From: Magnetococcales bacterium
GTDB taxonomy: Bacteria > Pseudomonadota > Magnetococcia > Magnetococcales > JADGCH01
Assembly (NCBI GenBank): GCA_015228995.1
Contig: JADGCM010000055.1
Coordinates: 1 to 10,223, forward strand
DNA length: 10,223 bases
Direction: 5' to 3'
Below, in pieces: positions 4,848 to 10,223 of this stretch. Below the pieces are notes generated by a model. It saw only the letters and a program-made list of their open reading frames with translations, was not told where the DNA came from and searched no databases. Within the stretch, counting starts at the first letter, position 1, and each line of letters begins with the position of its first letter. Both the position numbers and the translations under genes were made by a program.

Positions 4848-7088
4848 ATGGCTGAGCAGCATGCAGTAGCACAACCGGATATCATTTACACCAAAGTCGA
4901 TGAGGCCCCTGAGCTGGCAAGTGGTTCTTTATTGCCGATTATTCAGGCATTTACTCGACCAGCTGGTATTGTTGTTGGCGTCAAGGACATTTCTTTGGCT
5001 GGCAGGATCATCGCCAACTTTCCCGAAAAACTCACCGCTGCCCAAAAACAGCCCGACGATCTGGCGGAACTAGGCGAATTGGTTAAAACTCCGTCAGCCA
5101 ACGTGATCAAACTGCCCAACGTTAGCGCCTCCGTGCCCCAGCTTAAGGCAGCCATCAAAGAGTTGCAGGAGCAGGGCTACGATATTCCTGACTACCCAGA
5201 AGATCCAAAAAATGATGCCGAGCGCGAAGCTAAAGCCCGCTACGATAAGATCAAGGGCAGTGCCGTTAATCCGGTATTGAGGGAGGGCAACTCTGACCGT
5301 CGGGCACCGTTGTCCGTCAAGGCTTATGCCCAAAAAAATCCGCACAAGATGGGGGCCTGGAGCCCAGACTCCAAAACCCATGTTGCCACCATGAGTAGTG
5401 GCGATTTTTGTGCTAATGAAAAATCGGTCACCATCACCGATGGCTCCGCCGGTAACGCCCGTATTGAGTTTATCGGTGCCGATGGCACCACAACGGCCCT
5501 CAAGGAAAATTTGCCCCTCAAGGTTGGCGAGGTCGTTGACGGCACCTTCATGAGCGTGCGCGCCTTGCGTAAGTTTCTTGATGAACAGATCCAAGATGCC
5601 AAGCAGCAAGGGGTGTTGTTCTCGTTGCACATGAAGGCTACCATGATGAAGGTCTCCGACCCGATCATCTTCGGTCATGCTGTCGAGGTGTTCTTCAAAG
5701 AGGTATTCGATAAACACCGTGATCTTTTCAACCAGATAGGGGTCGATACCAACAACGGTTTTGGTGATCTGGTGGCTAAGGTGGCCAATCTGCCGGCGGC
5801 ACAACGCGCCGAAGTTGAAGCAGACATTCAAGCCTGTATGGCCAAGCGGCCGGATCTTTACATGGTAGATTCCGATAAAGGCATCACCAACCTGCATGTC
5901 CCCAGTGACATCATCATCGATGCTTCCATGCCCGCCATGATCCGTAACGGTGGCAAGGGTTGGGGCCCAGATGGCAAGGCCAGAGACACTAAGGCGGTGA
6001 TCCCCGATCATAGCTATTCCGGCGTTTACGATGCGACCATTCGTTTCTGCAAAGAGCATGGTGCCTTTAATCCGGCCACCATGGGGAGTGTCCCCAATGT
6101 TGGTTTGATGGCCCAGAAGGCTGAGGAATATGGCTCCCACAACACCACTTTCAAGGTACCCGGTAATGGTAAAGTGCGGGTGGTGGATGCTGCTGGTCAT
6201 ACGCTCATGGAGCATCATGTCGAGGCTGGCGATATCTGGCGTATGTGTACCGCCAAGGATGCTGCCATCCAAGATTGGGTGAAGTTAGCCGTCAATCGGG
6301 CGCGGTTGACTGGAGCCCCAGCGGTGTTCTGGTTGGCCAAAGATCGGCCTCACGATGTCCAACTGATCAACAAGGTGGAGCGCTACTTACGCGACCACAA
6401 TACCGATGGTCTGGATATTCGGATCCTATCACCGATAGAAGCGACCAATTTCTCACTGATGCGGATGAAAAATGGTCAAGATACCATCTCGGTGACTGGT
6501 AACGTGCTGCGTGATTACCTGACCGACCTGTTTCCGATCATGGAGCTGGGGACGAGCGCCAAAATGCTCTCGATCGTCCCGCTGATGCAGGGGGGGGGAC
6601 TCTTTGAAACGGGTGCGGGCGGCTCGGCGCCGAAGCACGTACAACAGTTTGTTGAGGAGGGCCATCTGCGTTGGGACTCCCTCGGTGAGTTTTCTGCTTT
6701 GGCAGCCTCTTTCGAGCATCTTGGTGAGACTCGGGGTAACGCCAAGGCGGCTGTACTGGCCAAGACCCTTGATACGGCGATCGGCAAGTTGTTAGACAAC
6801 AATAATTCGCCCGGCCGCGCCGTTGGTGAAACCGACAACAAGGGCAGCCATTTCTACATTGCCATGTATTGGGCACAGGCCCTAGCAGACCAGAATGACG
6901 ACGGCGCCCTCAAAAATCATTTTGGCCCCATCGCGCAACAGCTTGAGAACAACAAGGATAAAATCTTGTCTGAATTGAGCGTTGGACAGGGCAAGCCCGT
7001 CGATCTAGGAGGCTATTATCACACCGACCCAGCCAAGGTAAAAGCGGCCCAGCGGCCCAGCGCGACGCTGAACGCCATCATCGGCTGA
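4848..7088 (+). CDS. icd: Monomeric NADP-dependent isocitrate dehydrogenase
   Basis: The enzyme oxidatively decarboxylates isocitrate to 2-oxoglutarate in the TCA cycle, making NADPH. At 746 residues it belongs to the large single-chain IDH type (about 740 residues, as in Azotobacter and Corynebacterium), which is unlike the roughly 416-residue dimeric enzyme of E. coli. Family segments appear in order: IIYTKVDEAPELASGSLLPIIQAF near the start, TPSANVIKLPN (81-91), the substrate-binding LREGNSDRRAP (144-154), FSLHMKATMMKVSDPIIFGH, MVDSDKGITNLHVPSDIIID, IPDHSYSGVYDA, GSVPNVGLMAQKAEEYGSHN, GGGLFETGAGGSAPKHVQQF and MYWAQALADQNDD. A nine-G run at 6590-6598 encodes part of the GGGLFETG segment without breaking the frame. 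The gene is monocistronic and flanked by palindromes. An earlier ATG at 4821 would add nine residues (MSRRGEIRD) that do not look like the family's N-terminus. Confidence 0.96.
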   Translation: MAEQHAVAQPDIIYTKVDEAPELASGSLLPIIQAFTRPAGIVVGVKDISLAGRIIANFPEKLTAAQKQPDDLAELGELVKTPSANVIKLPNVSASVPQLKAAIKELQEQGYDIPDYPEDPKNDAEREAKARYDKIKGSAVNPVLREGNSDRRAPLSVKAYAQKNPHKMGAWSPDSKTHVATMSSGDFCANEKSVTITDGSAGNARIEFIGADGTTTALKENLPLKVGEVVDGTFMSVRALRKFLDEQIQDAKQQGVLFSLHMKATMMKVSDPIIFGHAVEVFFKEVFDKHRDLFNQIGVDTNNGFGDLVAKVANLPAAQRAEVEADIQACMAKRPDLYMVDSDKGITNLHVPSDIIIDASMPAMIRNGGKGWGPDGKARDTKAVIPDHSYSGVYDATIRFCKEHGAFNPATMGSVPNVGLMAQKAEEYGSHNTTFKVPGNGKVRVVDAAGHTLMEHHVEAGDIWRMCTAKDAAIQDWVKLAVNRARLTGAPAVFWLAKDRPHDVQLINKVERYLRDHNTDGLDIRILSPIEATNFSLMRMKNGQDTISVTGNVLRDYLTDLFPIMELGTSAKMLSIVPLMQGGGLFETGAGGSAPKHVQQFVEEGHLRWDSLGEFSALAASFEHLGETRGNAKAAVLAKTLDTAIGKLLDNNNSPGRAVGETDNKGSHFYIAMYWAQALADQNDDGALKNHFGPIAQQLENNKDKILSELSVGQGKPVDLGGYYHTDPAKVKAAQRPSATLNAIIG

Positions 7089-7099
7089 TTCCTATACAA

Positions 7100-7136
7100 C
7101 CCTCTCCCCTTGTGGGAGAGGGCAGGGTGAGGGGAG
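7100..7136. repeat. REP-like palindrome between icd and the convergent EAL gene; possible bidirectional terminator
   Basis: CCCTCTCCC (7100-7108) pairs perfectly with GGGAGAGGG (7114-7122) around a five-base loop, and AGGGTGAGGGG follows (7124-7134). The CCCTCTCCC/GGGAGAGGG arms and the GGGTGAGGGG tail resemble the dispersed Proteobacterial palindrome also seen before icd. It begins 12 bases after the icd stop and ends a few bases before the stop of the convergent gene. Placement fits a transcription end point for both genes, but no clear U-tract follows on either strand. Confidence 0.6.
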
Positions 7137-7140
7137 ATTA

Positions 7141-8850
7141 TTATCCTATCTCGTCGCATCGTCGTTGGGCCAGTAACTCAGCGAAGGAGGCAGCGGCGAC
7201 CGGCTTGCTGAAATAATAGCCCTGGAATTGGTCGCAACCGTTTTCCCGCAAGAAGTTGAGATGTTGCTCGGTTTCCACCCCTTCGGCAATGACGTGTAGC
7301 CCAAGGCTGTGGGCCATGGAGATAATGGCCCGTACGATGGCCACATCATCGGAACCCGGGGCAAAATTACCCATGAAAGAGCGGTCAATCTTGAGATTAT
7401 CGATCGGGAACTGCTTGAGATAATTCAGCGACGAGTAGCCGGTACCGAAATCGTCAACCGAGATAGAAATGCCTTTGTCATGTAGCTGCTTCAAAATGCG
7501 GATGGCCTGATCGACATTGGTCATCATTAGGCTCTCGGTGATCTCTAAATCAAGACATTGGGCCGCGAGGCCGGTCTCATCAAGGATACGTTCCACCGTG
7601 AGCAGGAGGTTACCTTTTTGGAACTGGCGTGCGGATAGATTAACCGCCACCTGCAACGGCCCTAACCCCTGCTGCAACCACTGCTGCGTTTGACGACACG
7701 ATTCACGTAAAATCCACTCGCCTATGGGGATAATCAAACCCGTCTCTTCGGCCAGAGGAATAAATTGGTCCGGCGGAATCATGCCGATGCCCGGCTGCTG
7801 CCAGCGAATTAATGTCTCCATGCCAACCACACGACCGGTGGCGATCTGAACCTTGGGCTGATAGAAGGGGATAAATTCATTTTGCTCTAGGGCACGTCGC
7901 AGGCTTTGCTCCAACAAAACCCGTCGCGTCGCCTCCACTCCCATGGCCGATGTATAAAACTGATAGGTGTTGCGACCGGCTTTTTTGGCTCGTCCCATGG
8001 CCAGATAGGCCTGCTTAATGAGAACCTCGGCGGTGTCACCGTCCGATGGAAAGATGGCAATGCCGATGCTGGCTGTCACCACAAACTGGTTTGCTTCTAC
8101 CAAGCAAGGCTCCGCCGCGGCTGCCAATAGCTTTCTGGCAACGTGAACCGTATTCTGCACCCGGTCCACGCCGCGCACGACAATACCAAACTCATCGCCC
8201 ATCATTCGGCCAATGCTGTCACTGTCTCGTAACGCCGACCGCAGTCTAGTGGCGATGATCTGCAGCACTTGATCGCCAACGGGATGACCGGCACTGTCGT
8301 TGATGGGTTTGAAGTGGTCCAATCCCAGCAACATCACCGCGAACTTCTCCTGTGAGCGTTCCGAATGGGCCAGTACCTGCTCCAGGCGATCTTGGTATAG
8401 CTTGCGGGTCGGTAGTTGAGTCAATGAGTCGTGGTAAGCGGTATGGCGGAGTGTCTCGTTGTCTTTGCCTATGCTGCTCATATCATGAAACGCGACGATG
8501 TAGTGGGTCAGCAGACCATGCATATTGTGGATGGCGGTGACGGTCAGGTCTTCCAGATAATCTGTGCCGTTGTTACGTCGATTCCAGAGTTGGCCATGCC
8601 ACTGATCTTGTTGTTGCACAGCAGCCCATATTTGTTCTTGGGTGATCTCTTGTTGTTGTGGAGAGCGCAGCAGTGGCATGGGCAGCCCGACCACATCCGC
8701 CGCTTCCAAGCCGGTGATGGTACTGAACGCGGGGTTGATGGCCTGTACCACACCTTGCGCATCAACCATGGCGACACCATCAATGATATTCTGGTACAGA
8801 CGGGTAAACAGGTGTAACTGATGGACACGTTTCTCGTCTTTGTTAGTCAT
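7141..8850 (-). CDS. PAS-GGDEF-EAL protein, probable c-di-GMP phosphodiesterase
   Basis: The protein probably cleaves the second messenger c-di-GMP and is soluble (no membrane helix). Numbered from the ATG at 8850 (569 aa), it has a PAS domain at about 10-125 (IIDGVAMVDAQGVVQAINPAF), a GGDEF domain at about 137-302 and an EAL domain at about 312-565. The GGDEF fold is complete (AYHDSLTQLPTR, LDHFKPINDSAGH, GRNTYQFY), but the active-site motif reads MGDEF (217-221), so cyclase activity is doubtful. The EAL motif reads ETL in METLIRW (345-347). The other catalytic motifs are present: NLSARQF, DLEITES, DDFGTGYSSL (Asp466, Asp467), LKIDRSF, IAEGVETE and QGYYFSKP, so phosphodiesterase activity is likely. 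An ATG at 8862 is also in frame, but AGG directly abuts it; for 8850 the AGGA is about eleven bases away. Confidence 0.92.
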   Translation of the reverse strand: MTNKDEKRVHQLHLFTRLYQNIIDGVAMVDAQGVVQAINPAFSTITGLEAADVVGLPMPLLRSPQQQEITQEQIWAAVQQQDQWHGQLWNRRNNGTDYLEDLTVTAIHNMHGLLTHYIVAFHDMSSIGKDNETLRHTAYHDSLTQLPTRKLYQDRLEQVLAHSERSQEKFAVMLLGLDHFKPINDSAGHPVGDQVLQIIATRLRSALRDSDSIGRMMGDEFGIVVRGVDRVQNTVHVARKLLAAAAEPCLVEANQFVVTASIGIAIFPSDGDTAEVLIKQAYLAMGRAKKAGRNTYQFYTSAMGVEATRRVLLEQSLRRALEQNEFIPFYQPKVQIATGRVVGMETLIRWQQPGIGMIPPDQFIPLAEETGLIIPIGEWILRESCRQTQQWLQQGLGPLQVAVNLSARQFQKGNLLLTVERILDETGLAAQCLDLEITESLMMTNVDQAIRILKQLHDKGISISVDDFGTGYSSLNYLKQFPIDNLKIDRSFMGNFAPGSDDVAIVRAIISMAHSLGLHVIAEGVETEQHLNFLRENGCDQFQGYYFSKPVAAASFAELLAQRRCDEIG

Positions 8851-8910
8851 TACTGGTGGCATCCTGAGTGTGTAACAAATGCAAAACTTGACTCGCGCAA
8901 ACAGGCGCCC

Positions 8911-8939
8911 AGTCTACCAGAGACACTGGCAAAGTGCAA
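8911..8939 (-). promoter_or_regulatory. Candidate sigma70 promoter of the PAS-GGDEF-EAL gene
   Basis: On the minus strand TTGCAC (8939-8934) and TAGACT (8916-8911) are 17 bases apart, with TGG just before the -10 box as in extended -10 promoters. It lies after the stop codon of the response regulator gene, so the EAL gene could be expressed independently as well as by read-through. Transcription would start near 8904. Confidence 0.4.
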
Positions 8940-8964
8940 ACCATCGTCGCTAAACTGATTCCGA

Positions 8965-9366
8965 TCATGTTACAATCAGGCGATATTCACGTAATTTTTC
9001 AAACAACACCTCACTGCGGATTGGCTTGCTGACATAGTCGGTGCAACCGCCTTTGAAGAAGGCCTGCAACACCGCCTGCGGCGAATCGAGTGCTGTGGCC
9101 ATAATAATCACTGTCTCCTGACCTTTCTCCACCTCCTGATCAGCCTCTTCCTGACGTATCTGCCTGAGGGCCTCTTGACCGTTCATGCCAGGCATCATGA
9201 TGTCCAACAGCACCAAATCAAACGGCTCTCCCTCCAGCAAGGCCGCCTTGAACATCTCCACCGCTTCGGCGCCATCGCTGGCCATCTCACAGACCCCGTA
9301 AGGCCTCAGTAGCGTGCCAAGTAGTTTGCGGTTTTCAATGAGATCGTCCACAATTAGAGTTTTCAT
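8965..9366 (-). CDS. Stand-alone CheY-like response regulator
   Basis: This 133-residue protein is a single receiver domain with no output domain, so it should act by binding a partner or passing phosphate on. It has the acidic pair Asp7-Asp8 (LIVDD), the phosphoacceptor Asp55 (LVLLDIMMPGMNG), Thr91 (IIMATAL), Tyr111 and Lys114 (YVSKPI), all standard for an active receiver. The MKTLIVDD opening, the KGGCTDYVSKPI segment and the long charged loop after helix 3 (QEEADQEVEKGQET) resemble a single-domain regulator group common in Deltaproteobacteria and related bacteria. It starts three bases after the stop of the upstream hybrid protein, with its AGGAGG site inside that gene's end, so the two are translationally coupled. 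Its partner is probably that kinase. A link to the downstream EAL protein is only positional. Confidence 0.93.
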   Translation of the reverse strand: MKTLIVDDLIENRKLLGTLLRPYGVCEMASDGAEAVEMFKAALLEGEPFDLVLLDIMMPGMNGQEALRQIRQEEADQEVEKGQETVIIMATALDSPQAVLQAFFKGGCTDYVSKPIRSEVLFEKLREYRLIVT

Positions 9367-9369
9367 CTT

Positions 9370-10223
9370 CTACGTTCCCCCTCCTTGCTGCAATACAGTC
9401 ATCACTTCCTGAAATTCTCGTTCAAGGTCGGCTAAGATCTGTTGCGCCTCCTCCCATTCGTCCATTTCTACCTTGCCTTTGATGCGCATGCAACGGATGG
9501 TCACCCGGCCAGCCCCAATATCTCCGGCCACATTCTTCAACCAGGTCACTTCCTGGACGGCACGTAAAGCGCTTTTCTTGGTCACAGCGACGCGTATCGC
9601 TTCCAAGTGGCGCCCCCCTTCTTGCAGCAACAGCTGTTTTTGAGTGGCGAGCCGCTCGGGATCGGTGTTCACGGCGGCCAAAATCGGAATGGTCGCTGCT
9701 GGCTTGCGTTTGCGATCTACCGTGGCCGCCGCTGCTGGCTTGACAGCGGCCCACTCAGCAATCGCCGCTAATAGTTCATTAGGCCGGTATGGCTTGCGCA
9801 GATAGCCATTCATCCCAGCCTCCAGACAGAGCTGCTGCTCTTGTGGTGCCGATCGGGCCGTTACGGCGATAATGGGTACCGGCGGTCGGTCAGGAGCGGC
9901 TTTTTCCCGCTGGCGAATTTGCTGCACCGTTTCTAGTCCTCCCAATACCGGCATCTGTAAGTCCATTAATACAAGATCAAATGCCGACTGTTGCAACAGA
10001 TCAAGGGCCTCTTGACCATTATTAGCTAACGTGACGGTATGCCCAACTGGTTCTAAAATAGCGGTGGCTAGTTTCTGATTATTGATCAGATCTTCAACGA
10101 CCAGAATTTTAAGCGGCCGCTGTGGCGACGATGGGGACGTCGAGGCAGTAGGCGTTGCTGCGGGTAGATCTCGACCCAATAGCAGGTAGAGGGTCTTTAA
10201 CAGCTGAAAGTAGCGCACCGGCT
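9370..10223 (-). CDS. C-terminal part of a multi-receiver (probably hybrid histidine kinase) protein with Hpt-like tail; 5' end outside window
   Basis: The frame is open to the right edge, so this is the end of a longer protein. The GTG at 10218 is unlikely to be the true start: the upstream codon is Pro and the cut codon before it ends in AG, allowing Lys, so the sequence reads (K)PVRYFQLLKTLYLLLGR, the usual last helix of a receiver domain. Numbered from that GTG, a linker rich in Pro, Ser and Thr (18-35) leads to a complete receiver at 36-157: acidic Glu42-Asp43, phosphoacceptor Asp86 (LVLMDLQMPVLGG), Thr120 and Lys142 (LRKPYRP). After an Ala-rich linker, residues about 187-278 have the helical pattern of an Hpt domain, but the core reads VTWLKNVAGDIGA where AHTLKGVAGNIGA is typical, with Thr225 in place of His. 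Hybrid kinase identity is inferred; the kinase core is not visible. Confidence 0.85.
   Translation of the reverse strand, partial: PVRYFQLLKTLYLLLGRDLPAATPTASTSPSSPQRPLKILVVEDLINNQKLATAILEPVGHTVTLANNGQEALDLLQQSAFDLVLMDLQMPVLGGLETVQQIRQREKAAPDRPPVPIIAVTARSAPQEQQLCLEAGMNGYLRKPYRPNELLAAIAEWAAVKPAAAATVDRKRKPAATIPILAAVNTDPERLATQKQLLLQEGGRHLEAIRVAVTKKSALRAVQEVTWLKNVAGDIGAGRVTIRCMRIKGKVEMDEWEEAQQILADLEREFQEVMTVLQQGGGT

Noticed and set aside
5094..6272. 392-codon open frame on the minus strand inside icd
   Set aside because: It is fully antisense to a well-conserved enzyme, its composition (many His, Gly, Asp, Thr) mirrors the sense codons, it has no recognisable domain, and no promoter or ribosome-binding site was seen.
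8431..8817. 128-codon plus-strand frame inside the PAS-GGDEF-EAL gene
   Set aside because: It is antisense to the conserved PAS and GGDEF regions and has no supporting features.

Overview
The window is a dense stretch of chromosome, probably from a motile Gram-negative member of the Pseudomonadota. HflK, an E. coli-like RtcB, a monomeric isocitrate dehydrogenase, a PomA/PomB-like flagellar stator and c-di-GMP and two-component proteins fit a gammaproteobacterium or a Magnetococcia-like lineage. Taxonomy is inferred from protein resemblance only. There are no RNA genes, CRISPR arrays, insertion sequences or phage genes, and no gene-free stretch reaches 300 bases.

Layout from left to right. 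A 3'-truncated hflK runs leftward off the window, with a good sigma70-type promoter. Behind it on the same strand is a small three-helix membrane protein of unknown function. A motA-motB stator pair then runs rightward, diverging from that membrane protein gene. Between motB and the convergent rtcB lies a composite palindrome of four GC-rich hairpins, followed by a possible 25-residue micro-ORF with a strong ribosome-binding site. rtcB (leftward) and the monomeric icd gene (rightward) diverge. icd has its own promoter candidate and is flanked on both sides by short palindromes of the CCCTCACCC/GGGTGAGGG type. The right end is all leftward: a PAS-GGDEF-EAL protein with its own promoter, a stand-alone CheY-like response regulator, and the C-terminal part of a multi-receiver protein (probably a hybrid histidine kinase) running off the right edge.

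The functional links are modest. The kinase remnant and the stand-alone regulator are translationally coupled and probably form one phosphorelay. The EAL protein next to them probably degrades c-di-GMP. The stator drives flagellar rotation, which c-di-GMP commonly controls. hflK, rtcB and icd are housekeeping or stress functions with no visible link to the rest.

I found no convincing undescribed multi-gene system. The points most worth checking are degenerate signalling and anchoring domains: an Hpt-like domain with Thr where the phospho-accepting His should be, a MotB whose OmpA-like domain lacks the usual Asp and Arg, and a GGDEF domain reading MGDEF beside an EAL domain reading ETL. The micro-ORF, the palindromes and a nine-G run inside icd are secondary.
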